Shown here one piece after another: positions 27,466 through 36,795 of a DNA stretch of 64,000 nt. This DNA is from Rhizobium etli CFN 42 (lineage in GTDB: Bacteria > Pseudomonadota > Alphaproteobacteria > Rhizobiales > Rhizobiaceae): the NCBI RefSeq assembly GCF_000092045.1, contig NC_007761.1:1615001-1679000 (forward strand). Reading direction: 5' to 3'. A model generated the notes under the pieces. The model had not been told where the DNA came from. It saw only the letters and a list, made by a program, of their open reading frames with translations, and ran no database searches. Every line of letters starts with the position of its first letter. Within the stretch, counting starts at the first letter, position 1. The translations under genes were made by a program, and so were the position numbers.

Positions 27466-29640
27466 ATGTCCAGCGTAGTGCGTGATCAGGATGTGGACAT
27501 CGACCTCGGCCAGCTGGCTCGCGCCGTCTGGGCGCGCCGGCTCAGGATTTTGACAATCACGCTCGTGGCGGCGGGCGTCGCTTTTGCCGGCGCCAAGATC
27601 ATCTCGCCGCAATATCGCAGCGAAACACGCATCCTCATCGAACCCCGCGCGCCAGCCTTCGCCAACACCCAGCAGGCGAACGAAGCCGGCGCCGGGCCGC
27701 TGATGGACGAGCTGAATATCGCCAGCCAGGTGCAGCTCCTGCAATCGGCCGATCTCCTCAAGAAGGTGATCAACGACCTGAAGCTCTACAATCTGCCGGA
27801 ATTCGACGATGCGGCCAACGGGTCGGCGATGAGCAGCATCCTGGTGAAGCTGCATCTGAAGAAGAACCCGATGGAGAACCCGCCGGAAGAACGGGTGATC
27901 GACGCTTTCGTCGAGCGGTTGCAGGTCTATCAGGTGCCGGGTTCGCGCGTCATCGGCATCAATTTCACGTCGAAGGATCCGAAGCTCGCAGCCGCCATCC
28001 CGAACGCTATGGCGAATGTCTACCTTTCCACCCAGAGCGGTGCCAAGCTTGCCTCCAATTCGGAAGCGACGCGCTGGCTTGAGCCGGAGATCGAAAACCT
28101 GCGGCAGAAGGTCAGTGAGGCCGAGAAGAAGGTTGCCGAGTATCGCACCAACCACGGTCTGCTGCAAACGAACGGCACGACCACATTTCCCGCCCAGCAG
28201 CTTAATGACATCTCCGCAGAACTCACCCGCGTGCGGGGCGACAAGGCCAATGCCGAGGCGAGGGCGCAGGCGGTGCGCAATGCGCTGTCATCGGGCGAAG
28301 CTTCCGATACGCTGCCTGACATCATGTCCTCCCAGGCGATCCAGCGGCTGAAGGCGACGGAATCGGGCCTGCAGTCACAAATATCAGATCTGCAGACCAG
28401 TCTTCTCAACAGTCATCCCCGGCTGAAGAGCCTGCGCGCCCAGCTCTCCGATATTCGTGGCCAAATCCGCCAGGAGACGCAGAAGATCCTGGCAAGTATC
28501 GAAAACGAGGCGAAGGTTGCCGACCTCCGCGCGAGCGAACTCGAGCGCCAAAAGGACGCGGTACAGGCCAACAGCGCCCGTGCCGGCGAAGACGAGGTTG
28601 GCCTCAACGCGCTGGAGCGCGAGGCGAACGCCCAGCGCCAGCTGCTCGAAACCTATCTGGTTCGCTATCGCGAAGCGGCCTCGCGCGCCGACAGCAATTC
28701 CAGCCCGGCGGACGCCCGTATTGTTTCCCGGGCCATCGAGCCGGTCGATCCCTATTTCCCGAAGGTAGTGCCGATCGTCGTCGTCGCGACCGTCGCGACG
28801 CTGATTCTGAGCGCCATCGTCACCATGCTCGCTGAACTCTTCAGCGGCCGGGCGCTTCGTCCTGTCGATGGGTCCCGTGACACGGTCGAGGCTGAAACGG
28901 TCGCCGAAGACAAGAATGTGCCGCAGGCCGCCTCGGTCGTCGCTGCCGTCAGAAGGCCCGTCCAGCCGAGCATGCTCGCCGGTGTCACGGAGAATGACGG
29001 AAAGGACGTGATCGAAGAAACGGCGGCTGCCGAAGAGACGCCGGAGGACGACAATGAATTTTCCATTGCCTCCGTTGCTGACTACCTGACGGGCAGCCGC
29101 GCATCGCTGGCAATCGCCATATCTCCAACCGGTGACAACGGTTCGGCGGTGACGGTTGCGTTGACGCGCATGCTCGCCAATGCCGGCTGTCGCGTCATTC
29201 TGATTGATATGACCGGCTCCGGCTATCCCACAGAACTGATGGCCGAGAGCCAGGTCGCGGCTGGCATCACCGATCTGCTGTGCGGCGAGGCCGCCTTCGG
29301 CGACACGATCCATAGCGATCGTCTTTCCGATGCTCATCTGATCCCGCAGGGCCAGAGCGACGTGCGACGCGCCATGCGCGGTGTCGACCGGCTGTCGCTG
29401 CTGCTCGATGCGCTCGCCGCCGCCTACGATCTCGTGGTGGTCGAATGCGGTGCGGCCGACGTCGCCGGCGTCTCGCGGCTGACGCGCAGCCGTGATGTCG
29501 AGATCATCCTCTCCCTTCCGGAGATTGAGGAGACCATCTTTGTGACCTTGATGACGGAATTCCAGGCTGCAGGCTATGAGCGCGTGGTGCTGATGTCGGG
29601 CGGCGAAGGGGCCGAGCAGGTGCTCGGCCAGGCCGCCTGA
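27466..29640 (+). CDS. Wzc/GumC-like polysaccharide co-polymerase with degenerate kinase domain
   Basis: 724 residues from ATG 27466 (GGAG seven bases upstream). A Wzz domain starts near residue 10 with the first membrane helix (ILTITLVAAGVAFAGAKI). A long periplasmic coiled coil follows (PEIENLRQKVSEAEKKVAEY), then the GNVR-like segment LETYLVRYREAASRAD and the second helix (VPIVVVATVATLILSAIV). The C-terminal cytoplasmic domain resembles BY-kinases, but the P-loop reads AISPTGDNGSAVTVAL with no GKS/T. The expected Walker A' Asp-X-Asp is IDMTGSG, and there is no C-terminal tyrosine cluster. It probably controls chain length and contacts Wza without kinase activity. Confidence 0.85.
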   Translation: MSSVVRDQDVDIDLGQLARAVWARRLRILTITLVAAGVAFAGAKIISPQYRSETRILIEPRAPAFANTQQANEAGAGPLMDELNIASQVQLLQSADLLKKVINDLKLYNLPEFDDAANGSAMSSILVKLHLKKNPMENPPEERVIDAFVERLQVYQVPGSRVIGINFTSKDPKLAAAIPNAMANVYLSTQSGAKLASNSEATRWLEPEIENLRQKVSEAEKKVAEYRTNHGLLQTNGTTTFPAQQLNDISAELTRVRGDKANAEARAQAVRNALSSGEASDTLPDIMSSQAIQRLKATESGLQSQISDLQTSLLNSHPRLKSLRAQLSDIRGQIRQETQKILASIENEAKVADLRASELERQKDAVQANSARAGEDEVGLNALEREANAQRQLLETYLVRYREAASRADSNSSPADARIVSRAIEPVDPYFPKVVPIVVVATVATLILSAIVTMLAELFSGRALRPVDGSRDTVEAETVAEDKNVPQAASVVAAVRRPVQPSMLAGVTENDGKDVIEETAAAEETPEDDNEFSIASVADYLTGSRASLAIAISPTGDNGSAVTVALTRMLANAGCRVILIDMTGSGYPTELMAESQVAAGITDLLCGEAAFGDTIHSDRLSDAHLIPQGQSDVRRAMRGVDRLSLLLDALAAAYDLVVVECGAADVAGVSRLTRSRDVEIILSLPEIEETIFVTLMTEFQAAGYERVVLMSGGEGAEQVLGQAA

Positions 29641-29688
29641 AGCATGTCGCGCAAAAGTGTGCAGCGGTTTTGCGAAGAATGACATGCG
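29641..29688 (+). repeat. Palindromic intergenic repeat (rhizobial type)
   Basis: GCATGTC (29642-29648) pairs with GACATGC (29681-29687), and inner CGCAAAA pairs with TTTTGCG, with a GTGTGCAGCGG centre. The form recalls the short palindromic elements scattered between rhizobial genes. It lies between two convergent genes and could also end transcription. No second copy was noticed in this window. Confidence 0.6.
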
Positions 29689-29703
29689 CAAGACAAAGAA
29701 AGC

Positions 29704-30945
29704 TCAGCCGATCCGTGCGCGGATGTTCTGGGCGAATTTATAGAGCTTCGGGCGCGCCTTTATATGCGCCTTGCCCCGGGTAACGATCCGGTGTGCCGCG
29801 CCGGCGGCGAGGCCAAACGGCGAAACCGGCAGCACCACGTCGTAATGAGCGGTCTCGACCGGCGCCCAGGATCGTTTGTAGGTCTGATCGCCGAGGCCAA
29901 AGTCGAACACCGCGACGCCTTTGCCGTGCAGTCCCGAAATGGTTTGCCAATAGAGGAATTCGCCGGGGCTGGTATCGGGCACAAGATCTTCATCAATCGC
30001 TCCGAACTGGCAGATGACGTGATCGCCCTTGCGCGAAATGCCGGAGATCGCGGCGATCCGGTCCTTGTTCTCGCCCTTCAGCCGCAGCGCATGCATCTGT
30101 AAGCCTAAATACTGTCTTGTATCATCCCGCTTGTCGATGAGGCCGTGCAGGAAGGCTTGCGTTTCCGGATCGGCGAAGACGTCGCGAAGGCCAAGGCTCG
30201 CGAAGCGGATACTCTTCAGGCGGAAGAAGATATCGAGCAGGTGGTGCTGTTCTTCCGATGTTTCCGGGATGGTGTGTTCGACGCCACCGGCCGCTTCCAG
30301 ACGTCTCGATTGAACGCGGAATTTCTTACGCCGGCTCTTGGCGTTGAGCTGCTTCAGCGTCTCCTCGAAATTGGAGAGGAACGGCAATTGATAGGCGTCG
30401 TTCTGGTTCTGCACCATCGGCAGTCCGGTGAGCGGGGTCTGTCGCCCGCGCCATTCCAGCGGGACGTTTTGCAGCAGCAGCAGATCGGCATGGCCCTTTA
30501 ACGCCTGCCGAAGCTGCGCCGCGAACTTCTCCGCGTCGATGCTGCCGCCGCTTTCGGCAAAACTGCCGGAGAACAGACCGGTATTGATATTGCTGTGATC
30601 GGCAGCGATGAACTTTGCGACGGTCAATCCGCGGGATCTGACGATCTCGATCGGCAGAATGAAGGCCGTCTCCCCGGCATAGGTGCCCTTGAGGATCGCC
30701 AGCGGCCGCTGAAAGGCATTGACCCAGGCAGCGCACCAATCATAGCTCTGATGAAGCGAATGGAGATCATCGGTCTCCATAGCCCGCCAATCATCCTCCA
30801 ATGGCCGCATCGCGTCGAAAACCGAGATGTCGATTTTCGCCATGGCAAGTTTCATGCTCACCTGGCGTAGGCGTGAAATCGCCATATCGGCCAGCGCGCC
30901 ATCGTCTGACGGCTGTTCATCAACGTCGAGCTTTTGCGTCTGCAC
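29704..30945 (-). CDS. CelD-like acyltransferase (GNAT fold, Acetyltransf_6)
   Basis: 413 residues. The C-terminal half carries the FemAB/BioF2-like acetyltransferase signature: LKQLNAKSRRKKFRVQSRRL, then FARLKSIRF-like helices (FFRLKSIRFASLGL) and the end DFGLGDQTYKRSWAPVETAH, usual in proteins annotated CelD (COG5653). Such proteins acylate polysaccharide or lipid-linked sugars in the cytoplasm. It converges with the Wzc-like gene, so it fits the same surface-polysaccharide locus. The start at 30945 may be too early; an ATG near residue 31 or 35 is possible. Confidence 0.8.
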   Translation of the reverse strand: MQTQKLDVDEQPSDDGALADMAISRLRQVSMKLAMAKIDISVFDAMRPLEDDWRAMETDDLHSLHQSYDWCAAWVNAFQRPLAILKGTYAGETAFILPIEIVRSRGLTVAKFIAADHSNINTGLFSGSFAESGGSIDAEKFAAQLRQALKGHADLLLLQNVPLEWRGRQTPLTGLPMVQNQNDAYQLPFLSNFEETLKQLNAKSRRKKFRVQSRRLEAAGGVEHTIPETSEEQHHLLDIFFRLKSIRFASLGLRDVFADPETQAFLHGLIDKRDDTRQYLGLQMHALRLKGENKDRIAAISGISRKGDHVICQFGAIDEDLVPDTSPGEFLYWQTISGLHGKGVAVFDFGLGDQTYKRSWAPVETAHYDVVLPVSPFGLAAGAAHRIVTRGKAHIKARPKLYKFAQNIRARIG

Positions 30946-31062
30946 GGGAACTCTCCGGTCAAAATGTTGAACGGGAAGGTAGGTATGCAGGACGTATATT
31001 TGGTTTAACCGCCGCTCCTCAGCGACGTTTTCCGCCGATCACGGTTATTCGGCCGTTAATGG

Positions 31063-31272
31063 CTACTGCCGCCGCGGTCCGGCCATCCACTTGATGATCA
31101 CCATTGCCGGCAATACCCAAAGCAGGCCGGTCAGCAGGAAGTAGAGCAGTTGCTCCCACCAGGGGGCGTTGCCGAGCGTCGCCACCGCGATCGTGTTCGC
31201 CACCAGCGCATAAACGAGCACAAGCACGATGATAAGGATCGTGCCGATGAATTTGCGGAGGCGGACGGGCAT
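31063..31272 (-). CDS. DUF2842 small membrane protein
   Basis: 69 residues with two transmembrane helices (FIGTILIIVLVLVYALVANT and LLYFLLTGLLWVLPAMVIIK) joined by a short loop containing NAPWWEQ. The start MPVRLRKFIGT and the end WMAGPRRQ match DUF2842, a family restricted to alphaproteobacteria with unknown role. It is divergent from ctaA (114-bp gap). Confidence 0.85.
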   Translation of the reverse strand: MPVRLRKFIGTILIIVLVLVYALVANTIAVATLGNAPWWEQLLYFLLTGLLWVLPAMVIIKWMAGPRRQ

Positions 31273-31386
31273 CGTTTATCTCTTATATGGGTAGCGCGGA
31301 GCGGCGCGACGGCATGCCGCAAAGCTTCGGGGCTTGTTTTGCATGAGCCGGTGGGGCAAATCAACTGCCGGATAGAAGGAGACATC

Positions 31387-32490
31387 ATGGCCGTCGCGAA
31401 CCTCACCACGGAACAGGCGATCCTGAGCGAAGTGCACAAGCAGAACCGCAATCGCCGCGCCTTGCGGCTGTGGCTCGGCTTCGTGCTTCTGGCGCTCTTC
31501 TGCCTCGTGCTCGTCGGAGGCGCCACGCGGCTGACCAATTCCGGCCTGTCGATCACCGAATGGAAGCCGATCCATGGCGTCATTCCGCCGCTGTCGGCAG
31601 CGGAATGGGACGAGGAATTCCGCCTCTACCAGCGCATTCCCGAATTTCAGCAATTGAACAGTTCGATGACCGTCGACGAGTTCAAGAGCATTTTCTGGTG
31701 GGAATGGGCGCACCGGCTGATCGCCCGCGGCATCGGCGTGATCTTCGCGCTGCCGCTCCTCTATTTCTGGCTGACGGGTCGGATCGAGAAACGCCTGCGC
31801 TGGCCGCTCGTCGGCATCCTGGCGCTCGGCGCCCTGCAGGGCTTCATCGGCTGGTGGATGGTGTCCTCAGGCCTTTCCGTTCGCACCGACGTCAGTCAGT
31901 ACCGGCTGGCGACGCATCTCGTCATGGCCTGCCTGATCTTTGCCGGCTGCATGTGGATCATGCGCGGGCTGTCGCCGCACTCCAACGATCCGGCGCCGGC
32001 ACGCAGCTCGCGCGGCCTCGCTGCCGCCATCGCTGTTTTCGCGCTGTTCCAGATCTATCTCGGCGCTTTGGTGGCGGGACTAGACGCCGGTTTTTCCTAC
32101 AATACCTGGCCGCTGATGGATGGCGCCGTCATTCCCTCGGATCTGCTGATCCAGCAGCCCTTCTGGATCAATGCCTTCGAGAATCCGAAAACCGTGCAGT
32201 TCATCCACCGCATCGGCGCCTATACGCTCTTCGCACTGGTGCTGATCAACATGGTCATCGCCCTTCGCACCGCCCCTTGGACCACCCATGCCCGTCGCGC
32301 CGTCCTGCTTTTCGCGCTGGTGACCGTTCAGGCGGCGATCGGCGTTGCCACGCTGCTGATGCAGGTGCCGCTTCACTGGGGCCTGCTGCATCAGGCCGGC
32401 GCGCTTGTTGTATTCGGTTTCGCCGTCGCCAACTGGCGCGGCTTTTACGGTGAATACCCGCACGAGACGATGATCGCAGAACGCGATTGA
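31387..32490 (+). CDS. ctaA: Heme A synthase (COX15/CtaA)
   Basis: 367 residues with eight predicted membrane helices. It oxidises the C8 methyl of heme O to give heme A for aa3-type cytochrome oxidase. Landmarks are GGATRLTNSGLSITEWKPIHG, the conserved His in WWEWAHRLIARGIGV, LATHLVMACLIFAGC and FIHRIGAYTLFALVL, and the late HWGLLHQAGALVVFG. These His residues are the expected heme ligands of COX15. AAGGAGA precedes the ATG at 31387; the frame is open much further upstream but without another good start. Confidence 0.95.
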   Translation: MAVANLTTEQAILSEVHKQNRNRRALRLWLGFVLLALFCLVLVGGATRLTNSGLSITEWKPIHGVIPPLSAAEWDEEFRLYQRIPEFQQLNSSMTVDEFKSIFWWEWAHRLIARGIGVIFALPLLYFWLTGRIEKRLRWPLVGILALGALQGFIGWWMVSSGLSVRTDVSQYRLATHLVMACLIFAGCMWIMRGLSPHSNDPAPARSSRGLAAAIAVFALFQIYLGALVAGLDAGFSYNTWPLMDGAVIPSDLLIQQPFWINAFENPKTVQFIHRIGAYTLFALVLINMVIALRTAPWTTHARRAVLLFALVTVQAAIGVATLLMQVPLHWGLLHQAGALVVFGFAVANWRGFYGEYPHETMIAERD

Positions 32491-32512
32491 AAGCGGGAGG
32501 CCTTCATTCGTT

Positions 32513-33304
32513 CTAACGGAGCACGCCGTCGAGCAGCGGCATGCCGATGATGGCAGCCGCCGCGATCAGCACGTAGCAGGCGATGCGGAAGGTCCGTTCC
32601 TCGGCAAGCCCGAACAGTTTCGAACCGCCATAGAGACCCAGCGCATAACTCGGCAGGATAACGACGGTGAGGGCGAAGACGGCGGGCACGAACAGCTCGC
32701 CGATATAATAGCTGATGGCGCTGAACACCGACGAGATCGAAAAATAAAGCACGACATTCGCTCTGACACGCGCGAAGTCCGTCTTGCCGCCGAGCCAGTA
32801 GGCTACGACAGGCGGTCCGCCGAGTTGCGCGGCGCCGCTGAAGAGTCCGGCGATCAGGCCGACGCCGCTGCTGAGCGGTGCTGACGGCGCGCCGTGGTAG
32901 CGCCATCCCGATACGAGAAGCGCGAGCAGAGAGATGGCGATGATCGTGATGCTCCAGCGCAATAGCGTCGGGTCGAGCAGCGCCAGTAGCGCCGTGCCGG
33001 CCGGGACGCCGAGTACCGCACCGGCCGCCATGACGAAGACTTCGGACCGGTTAGCGTCGCGCCAGGCGGGTGGGATCATCCCCAGCGTGGCGATGCCGTC
33101 GATGACGAGCAGGATCGGCGAGACCAGCTTCGGCCCGACGATGGCGCCGCCGAGCGGGACGAAGATCAACGCTGCGCCGAAACCGGAAAAGCCGCGGGCA
33201 AGCCCGGCGATGAAGGCAAAAGCCATCAGCGCATAGATGCCGTGATCGGGCAGGGCGGCGGCAAACCAAGCCTGCCCGTCGGAGACAAGCGCATCCAGCG
33301 TCAT
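32513..33304 (-). CDS. TSUP-family (TauE/SafE) membrane transporter
   Basis: 263 residues, about eight hydrophobic segments. The two repeated TauE motifs start with FIAGLARGFSGFGAALIFVP and GLIAGLFSGAAQLGGPPVVA. The family exports sulfite or organosulfur anions or takes up related compounds; the substrate here is unknown. Its start lies 4 bp from the argC stop, so the two are probably co-transcribed, though no metabolic link is obvious. Confidence 0.88.
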   Translation of the reverse strand: MTLDALVSDGQAWFAAALPDHGIYALMAFAFIAGLARGFSGFGAALIFVPLGGAIVGPKLVSPILLVIDGIATLGMIPPAWRDANRSEVFVMAAGAVLGVPAGTALLALLDPTLLRWSITIIAISLLALLVSGWRYHGAPSAPLSSGVGLIAGLFSGAAQLGGPPVVAYWLGGKTDFARVRANVVLYFSISSVFSAISYYIGELFVPAVFALTVVILPSYALGLYGGSKLFGLAEERTFRIACYVLIAAAAIIGMPLLDGVLR

Positions 33305-33308
33305 GGCG

Positions 33309-34241
33309 TCAGGAGGCGAGCATCAGGTCCATGTTCTGCACGGCCGCACCCGAGGCGCCCTTGCCGAGATTGTCGAGCAGCGCCACCAGATTGACCTGGG
33401 AACCGCCCGGCGTGCCGAAGACGAAGAGCTTCATCGTGTCCTTGCCTTCGAGTTCGACGGCATTGACGCGGGCAAGCGCCTTGCTGTCGGAAAGCGGCAC
33501 GACGGTGACGATTTCCTGTCCGGCATAATGCGCGACGAGTGCGGCATGGATGCTTTCCATCGTCGTACCCTCGGCGAGATCGTCGAGATGCAGCGGCACC
33601 TGCACGATCATGCCCTGCGCGAACTTGCCGACCGACGGCGAGAAGATCGGTGCGCGGTCGAGCAGGCCGTGCACGGTCATTTCGGGCACATGTTTGTGAG
33701 TGAGCGGCAGGCCATAAAGGAAATGCGGCGCGGTGATCGCATCCGGATGATCCGGGTTTTCCATCTGCGCGATCATCTGCTTGCCGCCGCCGGAATAACC
33801 GGAGACTGCGTTGACCGTCACCGGATAGCCATCCGGCAGAATTCCGGCGGCGCGAAGCGGCCGGATGAGGCCGATAGCGCCCGTGGGATAGCAGCCCGGG
33901 TTCGAGACGAAGCGGGCGGAAGCGATTTTCTCGGCCTGCTCTTTGTCCATTTCGGCAAAGCCGTAGGCCCAGCCGGGATTGACGCGAAAGGCCGTCGACG
34001 TGTCGATAACGCGGACGTTATTATTGGCCGAGACCATCTGAACCGCTTCCTTCGACGCGTCGTCGGGCAGGCAGAGCATGGCGATGTCGGCGCTGTTCAG
34101 CATGTCTTCGCGCATGGCGGCATTGCGCCGCTCGGCCTCGGGAATGGACAGAAGCTCGACATCGCGGCGGCCGGCCATGCGCGTGCGGATCTGCAGACCC
34201 GTTGTGCCGTGTTCGCCATCGATGAAGATTTTCGGTGCCAT
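33309..34241 (-). CDS. argC: N-acetyl-gamma-glutamyl-phosphate reductase (short type)
   Basis: 310 residues, the short AgrC-type found in alphaproteobacteria. NADPH-binding start [19 protein letters not shown]; catalytic Cys in [19 protein letters not shown] (near residue 117); [15 protein letters not shown]; and the active-site His region HKHVPEM. It reduces N-acetylglutamyl phosphate to the semialdehyde in arginine synthesis. In alphaproteobacteria argC often follows rpsI. Here rpsI is about 2.7 kb away on the same strand, with agmatinase and an efflux gene between. Confidence 0.95.
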   Translation of the reverse strand: MAPKIFIDGEHGTTGLQIRTRMAGRRDVELLSIPEAERRNAAMREDMLNSADIAMLCLPDDASKEAVQMVSANNNVRVIDTSTAFRVNPGWAYGFAEMDKEQAEKIASARFVSNPGCYPTGAIGLIRPLRAAGILPDGYPVTVNAVSGYSGGGKQMIAQMENPDHPDAITAPHFLYGLPLTHKHVPEMTVHGLLDRAPIFSPSVGKFAQGMIVQVPLHLDDLAEGTTMESIHAALVAHYAGQEIVTVVPLSDSKALARVNAVELEGKDTMKLFVFGTPGGSQVNLVALLDNLGKGASGAAVQNMDLMLAS

Positions 34242-34302
34242 GTTAGACCTGCGCTTTCAATCGGTTCTGAGGATTTCCGGATTCGATTTGAACGATGATA
34301 AA

Positions 34303-35265
34303 TCAGCCTTGTGACACCGCAATGGCGCGTCGCTCGGCACGAAGGCCCAGCATATACATTGCTACCGTTGCCCCGGCAATGGCGGTGACATCGGCATGGT
34401 CGTAAGGCGGCGACACTTCGACCACGTCGGCGCCGCGGATATCGAGTTGGTGCAGACGCTGCAGCACCGAGAGGATCTTGGCGCTCGACGGTCCGCCTGC
34501 AACCGGCGTGCCGGTGCCCGGGGCAAAGGCGGGATCCAGGCAATCGATATCGAATGTGAGATAGGCGGGAGCGCCGCGCGTATGAGAGATGATCGCCGAG
34601 GCGATGTCGCCGGCATTCATGTCTTCGACCTGGTGACCATAGAGAATATTGATGCCGCAATCCTCCGGCGCATGGGTGCGGATGCCGATCTGGATCGAGC
34701 GGTCAGGATCGACGATGCCCTCGCGCACGGCCCGCGCCACGAAGGAGCCGTGGTCGATACGCCGCTCTTCGTCGAACCAGGTGTCCTGGTGAGCGTCGAA
34801 CTGCACGAGTGCGAGAGGCCCGTGTTTTGCCGCATGGGCTTTCAGCAGCGGCCATGTGACGTAGTGGTCGCCGCCGAGCGTCAGCAGAAAGGCGCCGCTG
34901 TCGAGGATCGCGTTGGCTTGGCGTTCGATGGCGCCAGGTGTGTCCTGGTGATTGCCGTAGTCGAGCAGGCAATCGCCATAGTCGATCACCGCCATGTCGG
35001 CGAACAGGTCGCGGTTGAAGGGATATTGTGCATCATTGTCGAATATCGCTGAGGCGCGCCGGATCGCCTGCGGGCCGAAGCGCGTGCCCGGTCTGTTCGA
35101 TGTGGCGGCGTCGAACGGGATGCCCCAGACGGCGACATCGACGCCCGCAAGTTCTTTGGTGAAGCGGCGGCGCATGAAGGACAGCGCGCCGGCGAAGGTG
35201 GGATCGCTGGCGGCCGAAGTGAGAGTGGTCGCCGTGAAGGCATGATCAATGGTCTTGTTCGCCAA
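34303..35265 (-). CDS. speB: Agmatinase (ureohydrolase)
   Basis: 320 residues. It hydrolyses agmatine to putrescine and urea. The binuclear Mn site is complete: GGDHYVTWPLL, VQFDAHQDTWFDE and the Asp pair in LTFDIDCLDPAFAPGTGTPV. The start is set at a TTG (35265) because GAAGGAG lies just upstream. The alternative ATG 22 codons earlier begins in a segment unlike ureohydrolases. It is 61 bp from argC on the same strand; linkage of arginine and polyamine genes is sensible, but a shared transcript is not proven. Confidence 0.92.
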   Translation of the reverse strand: MANKTIDHAFTATTLTSAASDPTFAGALSFMRRRFTKELAGVDVAVWGIPFDAATSNRPGTRFGPQAIRRASAIFDNDAQYPFNRDLFADMAVIDYGDCLLDYGNHQDTPGAIERQANAILDSGAFLLTLGGDHYVTWPLLKAHAAKHGPLALVQFDAHQDTWFDEERRIDHGSFVARAVREGIVDPDRSIQIGIRTHAPEDCGINILYGHQVEDMNAGDIASAIISHTRGAPAYLTFDIDCLDPAFAPGTGTPVAGGPSSAKILSVLQRLHQLDIRGADVVEVSPPYDHADVTAIAGATVAMYMLGLRAERRAIAVSQG

Positions 35266-35499
35266 GGGGGCTCCTTCTCTATCAGCGCTGGCGTGGTCGC
35301 GTTCGATGTCGACCTTATATCGACTGGCCACCGGTCACGACCAAACCGCCTGATGGCGTCTGCCTGATCCTGACCCGAAAGCAACTGATGTTTCCTTTCG
35401 GGGCAGGTAAGGGGTAGGCGAGGTGCGCCGAGATTTCAAGCGATCCCTCGCTTGACGGCAGCTCTGCGTTTTAAGCTGCCGGCATTCCGTGGCAATTCC

Positions 35500-36690
35500 T
35501 CAGACGGTCTTCCGCGCCAGCTGGCGCAATCCGGCCAGCGTTATCAGCGCTGCCGCGCCGGTATAGGCCGCGAGCGGCCATGCCGTGTTCCCGTCGAGCA
35601 GAACCACGAACAATGTGCCTGCAACACCGACCAGCAGGCTTTCGACACAGAAGTAGAGCGCCACGGCTGTTCCCGCGGTATTGCCAAAAGCAGCAAGCGC
35701 ACCATTGGCCATGACGGCGGTCGCAAGGACAATGCCGATCGCGATGATCCACATCGGTAGGATGAGGCCGATAAGGGGTGCCCGCAGAAACATCTCTCCC
35801 GTTGCAAGCATTACCGCGCCGACAAGCAGTATCGCCATGCCCCTTCCGAGGCTGCCTGCAATGCCCCAGCGTGTGACGAAGCACTTGGCAAAGCGCGCCG
35901 TCACGATCATCACCAAGGCCACCGAGGCAAAGATGAAGCTGAAGGTGATGCCGGAAAAGCCGGCCCGATCGATCAGGATACGGGGTGCGGTCGAGAAGAA
36001 GACGAAGAAGGCTCCCATCGCCGCGCTGAAACCGGTCGTATAGATCCAGAAGGGCAAGCTCGCGAGGATCGGGCGTATGGCGATGGCTGTCGTCGCCGTA
36101 GCGGGGCGGGTTTCATGCCACCGCATGGCGGCATTGAGAATGGCGACGATCGACAGCAGGCCGATGATGAGAAAGATGGCTCGCCACCCATAGTGGTCGG
36201 CAATCACCGCGCCGACGACCGGCCCGAACGCAGGCACAAGCGATAGCAGGGAACCGAGCAGGCTATAGATGACGCTGCTCTCCGGCCGTTCGGCGTAGAC
36301 GTCGCGCACTGTTGCGAAGGTGGCGACAAGAGCCGCTGAGGCGCCGATCGCCTGCAACAATCGCAAGGCCACGAAGAGGAGTGCGGATGAGGCCCCGGCA
36401 AGCAGAAAGGACGCAAGGGCAAAGAGTGCCGCCCCGCCGAGCAGCACGGGCCGCCGCCCGACGATATCGGAGATCGGACCAAAGACAATCTGGCCGACGC
36501 CGAGCACAAGCATGTAGAGGCTGAGGGTCAACTGGATGACCTCAGGCGAGGTGCCGAGCGCCTGGGGCATCGTCGGCACGACCGGTAGATAGATGTCCAT
36601 GGCAAGCGACGCCAGGATGTCGAAAGGAGCCATCAGCAACAAGCTTGCCGGCACGGAATAATTCCACGACGGAATTTTCGGATAAGACAT
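35500..36690 (-). CDS. CmlA/FloR-family chloramphenicol/florfenicol efflux MFS transporter
   Basis: 396 residues, twelve predicted helices. It is close to CmlA/FloR throughout: LLLMAPFDILASLAMDIYLP, then QLTLSLYMLVLGVGQIVFGP, FATVRDVYAERPESSVIY, RWHETRP, VGFSAG-like TGFSAAMGAFFVFFSTAPR and ALVMIVTARFAKCFVTRWGI. From memory FloR has nearly the same blocks, so this is a true subfamily member rather than generic Bcr. It exports phenicols with proton exchange. A 9-codon ORF and two hairpins precede it (36728-36825), suggesting translational attenuation by the drug. It lies between core genes, with no mobile element or integron feature nearby. Confidence 0.85.
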   Translation of the reverse strand: MSYPKIPSWNYSVPASLLLMAPFDILASLAMDIYLPVVPTMPQALGTSPEVIQLTLSLYMLVLGVGQIVFGPISDIVGRRPVLLGGAALFALASFLLAGASSALLFVALRLLQAIGASAALVATFATVRDVYAERPESSVIYSLLGSLLSLVPAFGPVVGAVIADHYGWRAIFLIIGLLSIVAILNAAMRWHETRPATATTAIAIRPILASLPFWIYTTGFSAAMGAFFVFFSTAPRILIDRAGFSGITFSFIFASVALVMIVTARFAKCFVTRWGIAGSLGRGMAILLVGAVMLATGEMFLRAPLIGLILPMWIIAIGIVLATAVMANGALAAFGNTAGTAVALYFCVESLLVGVAGTLFVVLLDGNTAWPLAAYTGAAALITLAGLRQLARKTV

Positions 36691-36727
36691 GGGTAAGATC
36701 CGCTCAAATGATTTTCATTCGGCGGCG

Positions 36728-36795
36728 ATCTGTCTTTCATCAGTATCGGATTTGCTGGGACAGATGCCGCAACAACAGCGCAAAGTTGTTGCGGC
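36728..36795 (-). promoter_or_regulatory. Tandem hairpins in the efflux-gene leader (putative attenuator)
   Basis: Reading the minus strand, hairpin 1 (36795-36766) begins directly after the leader stop codon: GCCGCAACAAC pairs perfectly with GTTGTTGCGGC around an 8-base loop. Hairpin 2 follows without a gap: ATCTGTC (36765-36759) pairs with GACAGAT (36734-36728). The efflux-gene ATG is 75 bases beyond hairpin 1, and its ribosome site is not inside either stem as drawn. The exact switching model is therefore unresolved. Confidence 0.65.

Noticed and set aside
35457..35480. Terminator after the efflux gene
   Set aside because: GGCAGCT/AGCTGCC hairpin is short and has no T tract on the minus strand, so it is not called.
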